From Rufibacter sp. DG15C (GTDB lineage Bacteria > Bacteroidota > Bacteroidia > Cytophagales > Hymenobacteraceae), in contig NZ_CP010776.1 in assembly GCF_001577755.1 (NCBI RefSeq), forward strand, positions 4,030,001-4,094,000: a stretch of DNA of 64,000 bases. Direction: 5' to 3'. This document shows, piece by piece, positions 43,895 through 51,827 of this stretch; positions within the stretch are counted from its first letter, which is position 1, and every line of letters begins with the position of its first letter. The notes beneath the pieces were generated by a model. It saw only the letters and a program-made list of their open reading frames with translations. It made no database searches and was not told the origin of the DNA. The translations under genes were made by a program, and so were the position numbers.

Positions 43895-45271
43895 TTGGAC
43901 TACGTGTTCTCAATACAAAAGCCCCTCTGCACCAAACCCTTATTTCTTCTCTTTCTCGCCTGTTTTGCCATCATTGTAAATTGTGAGGCGCAGCAAGACC
44001 AATCCAACAAGATTGAGGCCTTGCTGGACAAGGCGGTAACCTTGCATCAGTTTAATGGCACGGCGCTGGTCACTAAAAAGGGGAAGGTCTTGTTTGAGAA
44101 AGCATACGGTTACCAGAATGTGGCCGAGAAAATTCCAAATACATCAAATACGGTCTATCAGATTGGCTCAACTACCAAGCAGTTCACCGCCGTAGTAGTC
44201 CTCAAATTAGCCGAGCAGAAGAAGCTTTCTTTACAAGATAAACTAAGCCATTACTTCCCTAATTTTAAAGCCAGTCATACCATCACCATTCAGCAATTGC
44301 TCAGCCATACCTCGGGCATCTATGAGATTTTCAGAAGCCCGGATTTCTATCAGCTAGACAAGAGCATGCCGGTTAGTAAAGAGAAGTTGATGTCTTTCTA
44401 CCTCACCAGACCTCTTGATTTTGCGCCGGGCACGCAGTTCAATTACTGCAATTCGGGTTATCACCTGCTGGGGCAGATTATTGAGAAGGTAACCGGTAAA
44501 CCTTATGAGCGCGTGGTGCGGGAGTTGGTATTAGAACCTTTAAAAATGAACCACTCAGGCTTTGCCTTCACGCAATTGAACAACGCACACGAAGCCACTG
44601 GGTACAGCAAGTTCGCCAAAGACAACCAAATGCCCACGGCTGCCTGGGACTCTACGGCCACCTATTTAGCTGGGGCCATGTACAGCACCGCGCATGATTT
44701 ATTCTTGTGGCACTAAGGCTTACATAAAAACAAATCATCTCTAAAGCTAGCTTGCAACTGGCTTCTACCCTGTATTAAATGGCTATGGCTTGGGTGCTGG
44801 ATAGACTCATTGCATCAAAGAAAAGTTGTATCGCACGGCGGAAACATTGAAGGCTTTACCAGCTATTTCGGGAGTATACAGGAAGAAGATATGAGCGTGA
44901 TTCTGCTCAACAACATCTATAACCGCGAGATAGAATCCCTTGGCCAAGCCATCTTTTCCATCCTATTAAACAAGCCTTACCAGTTTTTGAATGAGGTGCA
45001 GCTTCCTGTAGAAACTTTGGAAAACTACCTGGATCACTATGATGTGAATCCTACCTATCAGGTGCAGATTAGCCGTACAAATCATCAGCTCTTCTTCTCC
45101 GTCAACAACGGTATGCCTGTTGAAATCTTTGCAGACAAAGAGCATTCTTTCTTTGATAAGAAGGAAGACCTCAGCTTTAGGTTCTCAGGGAAAGACGGTC
45201 AAATAAATAGTGTCACCATTCTGCAAGGCTTGAGCATCAAAAAAGGTGACAAGCTAATTACCAAAAGCTGA
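43895..45271 (+). pseudogene. Class C beta-lactamase-like serine hydrolase, broken by indels
   Basis: The first part (43895-44716) has a signal peptide and the SxxK motif QIGSTTKQF near residue 90 and YCNSGYHLLG near 185. It ends at TAA in LFLWH. The C-terminal part (44810-45271) with the HGG motif in VVSHGGNIEGF continues in another frame. Between them pieces such as KQIISKASLQLAST and WVLDR are found in a third frame, so at least two indels plus a stop are present. Relatives are D-aminopeptidase/esterase-like serine hydrolases. Not expected to make an active enzyme. Confidence 0.88.
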
Positions 45272-45343
45272 GAGTCAAAGAGGTAACTGTCAAATCAATC
45301 TCAGCTTATTTCATTTTTCAAGTCAAAAAGTTATATTTCCTCC

Positions 45344-46417
45344 ATGAAAACTACAAGGGGAATTTTTCTACTTTTTGCGGTCTTGTTCCTGACGCAACCA
45401 CTATTTGCGCAAACGGGACCTTGGGCTAAGTATGACCAAGAAATGAAAGACGAGGCTTTGTACCGTGAAGCCAGCGCCGGAAATCTGGAAGAAGTGAAAA
45501 GCATTGTGGCGGGCGGCGGCAACATCCACTACCTAGCGCCACAGACTAAATCCTCCATTCTAATGGCCGCCGCCGGCAGCGGGAAGATTGAAGTGGTGAA
45601 GTATCTATTAGACCAAGGCGCTGATCCATCCTTAAAAGACTGGTGGAATTACACTGCCCTAGACAAAGCTAAATTTGCCGGCGCCAAAGACATTGAAGCC
45701 CTGCTGCAAACGGCCATGGCGGGCAAGCAACCTACACCGGCAGTAGACCCTCAACCCAAGCCAGACGCACCTAAAAAAGATTCGGGGGTGGTAGCGCCCA
45801 AACCCAAGCCTACTCCTGCGCCCGCGGGTCCCAACAGATGGCCAGCATTTGGTACTTACGCGGTAGGCGACTCGGTGCTTTACTGGACTCCTGTAGGCTG
45901 GAGGCCCGGCGTAGTAAAAGAAATAGGCGTCCAAAAAGCCACTGGAAAAGTATCTGTAGACTACTCGCACAAAAAATACCTCATTGATCCCAATGCCCAG
46001 GCCTTAGGCAATGATTGGTATGAATGGAGCGGCGTGGTCACACCCAGACGACAACTGTTCTGGACCAACTGGTTTATTGGCAACTGGCTTACCGGCGAAG
46101 TACAGGCCCATCACAATGAGGTAAAATCTGGCAAGGAAACGGATTCCTATTATTTTAACAAAGCCACCGAAAAGCTTCAGGTGTTTGCCAACAAAACGTA
46201 CCGCTGGCAGATAGACGGCAAGGTATTCATCGGCAAGTGGAAGGCCTTGGCCAATGAGCCCGGAATTGTCCTTCAAAAAGGCTATAGAGGCTTTGATTGG
46301 TCCATGCGCAACGCAACCGGAGTTCATGATTGGTCTATCCGGAAGCTGGACATGATCAACCTAAAACCCAACGCCCAAGTCATGTCCATTTCAGGCCACC
46401 GGAAAACAACGGAGTAG
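45344..46417 (+). CDS. Secreted ankyrin-repeat protein with novel C-terminal domain
   Basis: 357 residues. Signal peptide to about residue 23 (TQPLFAQ). Ankyrin repeats at about 35-120 (LYREASAGNLEEVKSIVAGG, ILMAAAGSGKIEVVKYLLDQ, ALDKAKFAGAKDIEALL). A Pro/Lys-rich linker (125-160) follows, then a C-terminal 190-residue domain starting AFGTYAVGDSVLYWTPVGWRPG, which looks like an SH3/Tudor-type barrel followed by an unassigned domain with several tryptophans. Periplasmic or outer-membrane. Function unknown. TTATATTTC just upstream resembles a -7 element. Confidence 0.75.
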   Translation: MKTTRGIFLLFAVLFLTQPLFAQTGPWAKYDQEMKDEALYREASAGNLEEVKSIVAGGGNIHYLAPQTKSSILMAAAGSGKIEVVKYLLDQGADPSLKDWWNYTALDKAKFAGAKDIEALLQTAMAGKQPTPAVDPQPKPDAPKKDSGVVAPKPKPTPAPAGPNRWPAFGTYAVGDSVLYWTPVGWRPGVVKEIGVQKATGKVSVDYSHKKYLIDPNAQALGNDWYEWSGVVTPRRQLFWTNWFIGNWLTGEVQAHHNEVKSGKETDSYYFNKATEKLQVFANKTYRWQIDGKVFIGKWKALANEPGIVLQKGYRGFDWSMRNATGVHDWSIRKLDMINLKPNAQVMSISGHRKTTE

Positions 46418-46516
46418 GTCCATCGCTGTCATGGTTTTGAAACCAGTTTAAATCACAGAGAGCTTTTTCTTTTTAACTTGAGCAAGGTCATGAGCCTTGC
46501 TTAAACATATTATACT

Positions 46517-46888
46517 ATGAATCTAGGAGCATTTTCTATGAGTCTCAACGTCAAGAACCTTGAGGTGTCCAGACAGTTCTATGAAAAGCTAGGCTTTGTT
46601 GTTTTTGCGGGCGGCATGGCGCAGAAGTACCTCATCATGAAAAACGGAAACGCCCTTATTGGCCTGTTCCAAGGCATGTTTGAAGGCAACATTCTCACTT
46701 TCAATCCAGGCTGGGATGAAAACGCCCAAAACGTGGAGTCCTTTGAAGACGTGCGTGAAATCCAGCAGCACCTAAAGAACGAAGGAGTTGACTTACTCAG
46801 CGAAGCAGACTCAACCACCTCTGGGCCAGCTAGCATCATGCTCACAGATCCAGACGGCAATGTCATCCTACTAGACCAACATCGGTAA
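46517..46888 (+). CDS. VOC-family (glyoxalase/bleomycin-resistance-like) protein
   Basis: 123 residues, a single VOC unit: NLGAFSMSLNVKNLEVSRQFYEKLGF starts the first beta-alpha-beta, and IMLTDPDGNVILLDQ is the typical end with the metal-site glutamate replaced or displaced in LDQH. Function not assigned; relatives bind small molecules or isomerise them. Confidence 0.88.
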   Translation: MNLGAFSMSLNVKNLEVSRQFYEKLGFVVFAGGMAQKYLIMKNGNALIGLFQGMFEGNILTFNPGWDENAQNVESFEDVREIQQHLKNEGVDLLSEADSTTSGPASIMLTDPDGNVILLDQHR

Positions 46889-46913
46889 GGCTATTCTTTT
46901 CCAATTAATTAAT

Positions 46914-46958
46914 AGGAATGAGGACCTGCTGGCAAATTAAAAGCAAGCCCTCATTCCT
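46914..46958. terminator. Stem-loop after the VOC gene
   Basis: AGGAATGAGG / CCTCATTCCT 10-bp stem with a 25-nt loop, 26 bp after the stop. Confidence 0.55.
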
Positions 46959-47102
46959 TATTTTCCTCAAAAGGAATTTCGGTTTCTGGGCCCCCTATAA
47001 TATTCAAACGTCGGCCGATTGCTTTAGACTTAAGTCATTTTAAGCTCGGCACAGTCCTACTACCGGCTTGTAATCCTTCAAAACCTCAATCCTTCTCTTC
47101 TG

Positions 47103-48467
47103 ATGAAACTGAAACAAGTAGCGTTCCTATTTTCAGTGTTGTTGATTCTAAATCCGGCATTTTCTCAGAAAAAGAGCACAGCCTTGCAGGCGCGGGTGGA
47201 TAGTTTGATGATGCCATTGGTCCAGACCAACAACTATAGCGGAACGGTCCTCATCTCCAAAGATGGGAAAATACTCTTCTCCAAAGCTTACGGCCCAATG
47301 AGCCGGGAATACAAACTGGCCAACACCCCAGACACAAAATTCTTTCTAGCGTCTGTGTCTATGCCGTTCACGGCCGTGGCCATTCATAAACTGCAGGAAG
47401 CCGGAAAGCTTTCAATAAAGGATCCTGTTTCTAAATTCTTGCCAGACTACGTCTACGGCAGTAAGCTGACGGTCCATGATCTGCTGGCGCAGCGCTCAGG
47501 TATACCGGCCATTGGTGTGAATGGCAAGGTAGACTATGACAGCCTCACAAAGTTTGACCACTCCATTGAACAACTGTACACCTACTTCAAAAATGAGGAA
47601 CTGCTGTTCACTCCCGGCACCCAATACAACCATGGCCGGTCAGATTATATTCTGCTGGCGGCTATTATTGAAAAGGTGACGGGCAAGGGCTTCGGTGAGT
47701 ACTTAAAGGAGGCCATCTTTTCGCCGCTTGGTATGCAGAACACGGGCCATTCTTCAAGTGAGAAAGAAATCATTCCAAACGTAGCCAAGGGCTATGCTCC
47801 AACGGGCTTGTATGAGGTAGAATCTGCTTATTCCATCAGTTGGTCCTCTAAAACTGGCCACGCCTCCATCTACTCCACCACCACAGACTTGCAAAAGTTT
47901 ACCCAAGCAGCCTTAGACGGGAAACTGTTGAGTCCTGCGTCCTGGAATGCCCTCTTCACCAATTATGGAGACAATGTAGGCTACGGCTGGTTTGTCTCTA
48001 AACACCTTAACCGTGACAGGTTCCAAATGAACGGCCGTGCTCCTGGCTATTCTGCCTATGCGGCCTTATACCCGAAGGAAAAACTCAGCGTCATCGTGCT
48101 CTCCAACAATTACATTTCGCTGCCAGCAGATGTAGGCAAATCCATGGCGGCCATAGTGTTTAATGAACCTTTTGAGCGCTTGAACCTAACCACTAAACCT
48201 GTCCCGGCAGATTATGGCCAGAAGCTGGCTGGCACCTATAAGTTTGACAAGAACTTCTACCGCCCAGACTATGAATTACACCTCACGTATGAGAACGGCC
48301 AACTAACGTCTGAATGGGGCGGCCTAATTCCAATTGACAAGGGAGACAAACACTTCAAGGAATTCATCTTAAGAACTTACTGGTCTTCCATCACCTTTGT
48401 GGCAGATGAACGCGGGCAGATTACCAAGATGCTATATGACACCCACCAAGGAATTAAGGTTAAATAA
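47103..48467 (+). CDS. Serine-hydrolase (class C beta-lactamase fold) pseudoenzyme
   Basis: 454 residues with signal peptide (to about 21, NPAFSQ). The fold is clear: DLLAQRSGIPAIG, TPGTQYNHGRSDYILLAAIIEKV, and SVIVLSNN. All three catalytic motifs are altered. SxxK reads S-V-S-M (residues 84-87, Lys to Met); YxN reads H-G-R at 177-179; the HGG motif reads N-G-R in QMNGRAPGYSAY. The reading frame is otherwise intact, so this is a maintained inactive homologue rather than a decaying gene. Possibly a binding or regulatory protein. Confidence 0.85.
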   Translation: MKLKQVAFLFSVLLILNPAFSQKKSTALQARVDSLMMPLVQTNNYSGTVLISKDGKILFSKAYGPMSREYKLANTPDTKFFLASVSMPFTAVAIHKLQEAGKLSIKDPVSKFLPDYVYGSKLTVHDLLAQRSGIPAIGVNGKVDYDSLTKFDHSIEQLYTYFKNEELLFTPGTQYNHGRSDYILLAAIIEKVTGKGFGEYLKEAIFSPLGMQNTGHSSSEKEIIPNVAKGYAPTGLYEVESAYSISWSSKTGHASIYSTTTDLQKFTQAALDGKLLSPASWNALFTNYGDNVGYGWFVSKHLNRDRFQMNGRAPGYSAYAALYPKEKLSVIVLSNNYISLPADVGKSMAAIVFNEPFERLNLTTKPVPADYGQKLAGTYKFDKNFYRPDYELHLTYENGQLTSEWGGLIPIDKGDKHFKEFILRTYWSSITFVADERGQITKMLYDTHQGIKVK

Positions 48468-48530
48468 TCCAGCTTGTATGCCTTACCAGTAAATAGCACC
48501 CAAATTATTTTTTTGGAACCTGCCGTGCCA

Positions 48531-48562
48531 TTGACTTCAACATCTCAAAAACAGTATATTTG
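48531..48562 (+). promoter_or_regulatory. Promoter of the 48602 gene
   Basis: TTG at 48531 and TATATTTG at 48555-48562 are 21 bp apart, fitting the Bacteroidota -33/-7 pattern. Confidence 0.7.
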
Positions 48563-48601
48563 CTCTTCCCCCGTCAACCCAAACCTTTCAAACTATACCC
48601 G

Positions 48602-49195
48602 ATGAAAAAACTTCTACTTCTACCAGTTCTACTCTTGGTAGCACTCGGCACTTCTTTTGCCCAAACTTCCTCAGATTCTATGCAGGTAAGAACCTACAAA
48701 CCCGTTCGTTTCTTATTGGCAGGGGCCTTTGAGTTTGGCGGTGACAAGGTAGCCGAGGTGCAGTTTACCAACGGTGAGTCTCAGTCAATCCCGGCGGGCC
48801 AGGGGGTTTCCATCCACGCAGGCGGGCAGTTTGAATTCCCTAAATTGGATAAGTTCTTACTACGGGCCACGGTAGGCTTTAAGTACGTGACCACGCAGGC
48901 AGACAATGCGCACATACGCTTAAGCCGCATTCCTTTACATTTGACCGGTAACTACATGGTCACAGATAAAATACGCCTTGGCGCAGGCTTGGCCTCCCAC
49001 CAAAGCATCACCTTCAAAACCGATGGTCTGGGCGGCGACTTCGATTTTAAGGGAGCCAACGGCCTCATCTTTGAAGCGGCCTACAGCTTTATAGGGCTGT
49101 CTTACACGGCTATGACTTACAAAGACGAATACAACATGTCTTACTCGGCCAACAGCATTGGCATCACGTTCTCTGGCGTCTTCCCGAAGCGGTAA
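48602..49195 (+). CDS. Outer-membrane beta-barrel protein (OmpW-like size)
   Basis: About 197 residues from the ATG at 48602, which starts the signal peptide (MKKLLLLPVLLL, cut near FAQ); the longer upstream reading has no support. Alternating strands run through FLLAGAFEFGGDKVAEVQF and the end is GITFSGVFPKR. Small outer-membrane barrel with no assigned ligand. A strong TTG-N21-TATATTTG promoter lies 40-70 bp upstream. Confidence 0.75.
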   Translation: MKKLLLLPVLLLVALGTSFAQTSSDSMQVRTYKPVRFLLAGAFEFGGDKVAEVQFTNGESQSIPAGQGVSIHAGGQFEFPKLDKFLLRATVGFKYVTTQADNAHIRLSRIPLHLTGNYMVTDKIRLGAGLASHQSITFKTDGLGGDFDFKGANGLIFEAAYSFIGLSYTAMTYKDEYNMSYSANSIGITFSGVFPKR

Positions 49196-49238
49196 TCTCT
49201 TATAGCCCTCAGAGGCCAAATACTACCTAACACCATTT

Positions 49239-49284
49239 AAGCCGTTTTTAACCTGATTTCTAGAAATCGGGCCAAAAACGGCTT
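49239..49284. repeat. Dispersed palindromic repeat with terminator-like tail
   Basis: AAGCCGTTTTTAACCTG / CGGGCCAAAAACGGCTT followed by TTTT. 44 bp 3' of the barrel gene. Confidence 0.8.
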
Positions 49285-49426
49285 TTTCATTTTAGGGAAC
49301 ATCTAGTTGAACGGACCCTAATCCAAAGCTTATCTCTAATCTAGTATTTAGCTTAATTTAATGTATTTTTATTGTTTATCAATAATTTTTTTATTACTTT
49401 AAAGTCGAATTAAAAAATTATCAGTT

Positions 49427-49963
49427 ATGTCAGAAACCAAAAAATACCTATTCATTGGCTTAAAAATAGTGGCTTGGGTCATCTTCGTGGGCTTGAGCAT
49501 TGAAGCCGGAGGCCTGATGGTGAATTTTATCTTCAGCCTCTTCCAACCAGAGTTTGTCCAAAACCTTTACCAGAAGCTAGACTTGAGCGACTTGTATAGC
49601 CGCAGCAAATGGGTCTTTTTTGCCATGTATAGCTTCATCCTGGTGATTGCCGTTCTCAAAGCCTACTTGTTTTATGTAGTGGTGAAGCTTGTTACTGAAC
49701 TTAACTTATCCAAACCCTTCAACAGCTTGGCATCTGGGCAGATCATGCAGATCAGCTACTTTACCTTCTCCATTGGCCTATTGAGTTACGTTGCCAGAGA
49801 AACCGCTCAATCTCTTGAACGCCGTAGGTATGTGGTTGACAACCTAGACCAGTTCTGGGCCGACAGCCAGGCGTTTATCTTGATGGCCGCCGTCCTTTAC
49901 ATTATTGCTACTATTTTCCAAAAGGGAGTAGACCTTCAGAACGAAAACGACCTAACCGTATAG
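49427..49963 (+). CDS. DUF2975 family membrane protein
   Basis: 178 residues with four hydrophobic helices (about 12-32, 60-80, 105-125 and 145-165), the DUF2975 layout. The following gene, 2 bp downstream, is a small XRE-type helix-turn-helix protein; this pairing is a recurring two-gene module in Bacteroidota and Firmicutes. The regulator may be held or tuned by the membrane protein. Cellular role not known. Confidence 0.85.
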   Translation: MSETKKYLFIGLKIVAWVIFVGLSIEAGGLMVNFIFSLFQPEFVQNLYQKLDLSDLYSRSKWVFFAMYSFILVIAVLKAYLFYVVVKLVTELNLSKPFNSLASGQIMQISYFTFSIGLLSYVARETAQSLERRRYVVDNLDQFWADSQAFILMAAVLYIIATIFQKGVDLQNENDLTV

Positions 49964-49965
49964 CC

Positions 49966-50181
49966 ATGCCCATTGTTGTGAATTTGGACGTGATGATGGC
50001 TAAGCGTAAGATGTCCTTGAATGAGCTTTCAGAAAAAGTAGATTTAACCCTTTCTAACCTGTCCATTTTAAAAACCGGTAAGGCCAAGGCTATTCGGTTT
50101 TCTACCCTTGAGGCCATCTGCAAGGCGCTGGCCTGCCAACCCGGCGACTTACTAGAATTTGTGGCTGAGGAAGCGGTGTAA
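49966..50181 (+). CDS. Small XRE/Cro-type HTH regulator (YozG-like)
   Basis: 71 residues, one helix-turn-helix: MSLNELSEKVDLTLSNLSILKTGKAKAIRFSTLEAICKALACQPGDLLEF spans nearly all of it, with DLLEF as the usual Cro/YozG ending. It lies 2 bp behind the DUF2975 gene, so is co-translated with it. Probably controls its own operon. Confidence 0.92.
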   Translation: MPIVVNLDVMMAKRKMSLNELSEKVDLTLSNLSILKTGKAKAIRFSTLEAICKALACQPGDLLEFVAEEAV

Positions 50182-50553
50182 GCTTGAGTCATATTTTATA
50201 AAGAAAACCACTTACGGCTGCTCTTCTTCAAGTAAACGCCGAGGAGTGCTGCTGCTGCTGCTGCATTAAAACTTTACTTTCAACACCTAAGTAATCAAGG
50301 TAAAACCTTCCACCCTGTTCACCAATCCGTTTTTGGCCAATCTCCTGTAAAATAGACCAAAAACGGATTGGTGAACTTGTATTCCCGCCAAAAAAATCTA
50401 CTCGTTGAAATAATCAACTTTCTCTATATTTACCTGTATTGTTCCTTTCTTTGCAAGCTGCGGTTGGCAAATTTCGAATAGAGCAAAGGCAGAGAAATCC
50501 CTGTTTTTATTGCTAATCTTGGTTTGTCACTTGTCATTAAGGTCTTTTAACAG
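50182..50553. other. Intergenic region with CTG run and palindromic repeat
   Basis: A (CTG/TGC) trinucleotide run at 50247-50264, then the palindromic repeat at 50318-50375. No gene seen. Confidence 0.6.
50318..50375. repeat. Dispersed palindromic repeat with long unique paired arms
   Basis: TTCACCAATCCGTTTTTGGCC and complement, centre decayed. The outer TTCACCAATC/GATTGGTGAA arm is unique to this copy. Confidence 0.85.
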
Positions 50554-51537
50554 ATGATGAAACTTGTCATGAAGAAACTCCTAAACTGCCTCCTTCTTTT
50601 AGTGCTGTTTGCCTCCTGCGCTCAACCTAAAAGCGCCAGCCAATCCTTGCCTAAGCATACCCTGCAAGACGGCGAACGGTTCATTACCCTCAACGGAATA
50701 AAGCACTGGGTAAACGTGCAAGGAAGTCAGCACCAAACAATTCCCATTGTGGTGGTTCATGGCGGTCCCGGTGGCAACCAGTATGTCTTTGAACGCACCG
50801 CAGGTCCAGAATTAGAGAAGTTTGCCACCGTCATCTACTATGAGCAAAGAGGCTCTGGCCGAAGCCAGGCGCCAAAAAATTCGGAAGATTACGCCCTGGC
50901 CATGTTGATCAGTGATTTAAGAGCTTTACAGGATTCTTTAGGCGTCCCCAAAATCACCCTGCTAGGGTATTCTTTCGGGGCCGAATTGTCTTTGCGCTAT
51001 GCGGTGGCTTATCCAGACAAGGTAGCAAAGCTGATCCTCTCCTCGCCCGCTGAGCTCTCTCCGGCCAACATGTTGGTGCAGATCCAAGGTTTCTATGCCG
51101 TGGGTGACCCAACGCTAAGGGCCGGTATTGAAAAAGTATTGAAAGACACCACAGATTTGACCAACAAATACAACCGCGTATGGGGCTTGGCAAATTCAGC
51201 CACGGTAGACAAGTTCCTGTTTGTAGACCAGGCTAAGGCCCAGCTGAACCGCCAAATGTGGCAGGAAAGCAAGCTTACCAACACCGGGCTCATGGCCAAG
51301 GTCTACCTTAAAAACAACAAGGCAGACTTACTAAACCATGCCCAGAATCATACTACCCCTACCCTGCTGATAAGCGGTCTGCATGACAAAAATGGGGGCT
51401 TGCACACAGCCCTTGGCTTAAAGCAAATACTGCCTAACAGCACGCATAAGATTTACGAACGCAGCGCGCATTTCCCTGACATTGAAGAGTCTACCCGCTT
51501 CGCGCAAGTTGTAAAAGCCTTTGTAGCAGGCAAGTAA
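50554..51537 (+). CDS. Alpha/beta hydrolase lipoprotein (proline iminopeptidase-like, S33)
   Basis: 327 residues. Starting ATG at 50554; internal ATGs at 50557 and 50569 are possible. The lipobox LFASC follows the hydrophobic core (near residue 22), so it is probably lipid-anchored. HGGPGGN near 70 is the oxyanion region, GYSFGAELS near 133 holds the nucleophile Ser (G-x-S-x-G), and SAHFPDIEE near 308 the catalytic His. Substrate unknown. Confidence 0.85.
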   Translation: MMKLVMKKLLNCLLLLVLFASCAQPKSASQSLPKHTLQDGERFITLNGIKHWVNVQGSQHQTIPIVVVHGGPGGNQYVFERTAGPELEKFATVIYYEQRGSGRSQAPKNSEDYALAMLISDLRALQDSLGVPKITLLGYSFGAELSLRYAVAYPDKVAKLILSSPAELSPANMLVQIQGFYAVGDPTLRAGIEKVLKDTTDLTNKYNRVWGLANSATVDKFLFVDQAKAQLNRQMWQESKLTNTGLMAKVYLKNNKADLLNHAQNHTTPTLLISGLHDKNGGLHTALGLKQILPNSTHKIYERSAHFPDIEESTRFAQVVKAFVAGK

Positions 51538-51555
51538 CGATTACTTTTTTTTTGA

Positions 51556-51605
51556 AAAGCCGTTTTTGGCCTGATTCTTAGAAATCAGGCCAAAAACGGC
51601 TTTTT
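51556..51605. repeat. Dispersed palindromic repeat with T tail
   Basis: AAAAGCCGTTTTTGGCCTG and complement, nearly perfect. 19 bp after the hydrolase stop; flanked by a T run. Confidence 0.88.
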
Positions 51606-51827
51606 TCTTTTCTAACTGGCCATCACAATCTTGATAACTATCACTAAATCAATCATTTATTTAAGATGATTTTGAACTATGTGGCTACCTAGGCTGTTGG
51701 CCTCAATTATAATTTATATATAAGTATTTCAATAAAAGTATTGAATAATCTAAAGGACTCGGTGAAGTAGGATTCTAACTCCTGGGTTCTATTATCTCAT
51801 ATCTAATGCAAACAATTTATATTCTAT

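Noticed and set aside
50247-50264. CTG trinucleotide run
   Set aside because: Six short units in an intergenic gap; no evidence of function.
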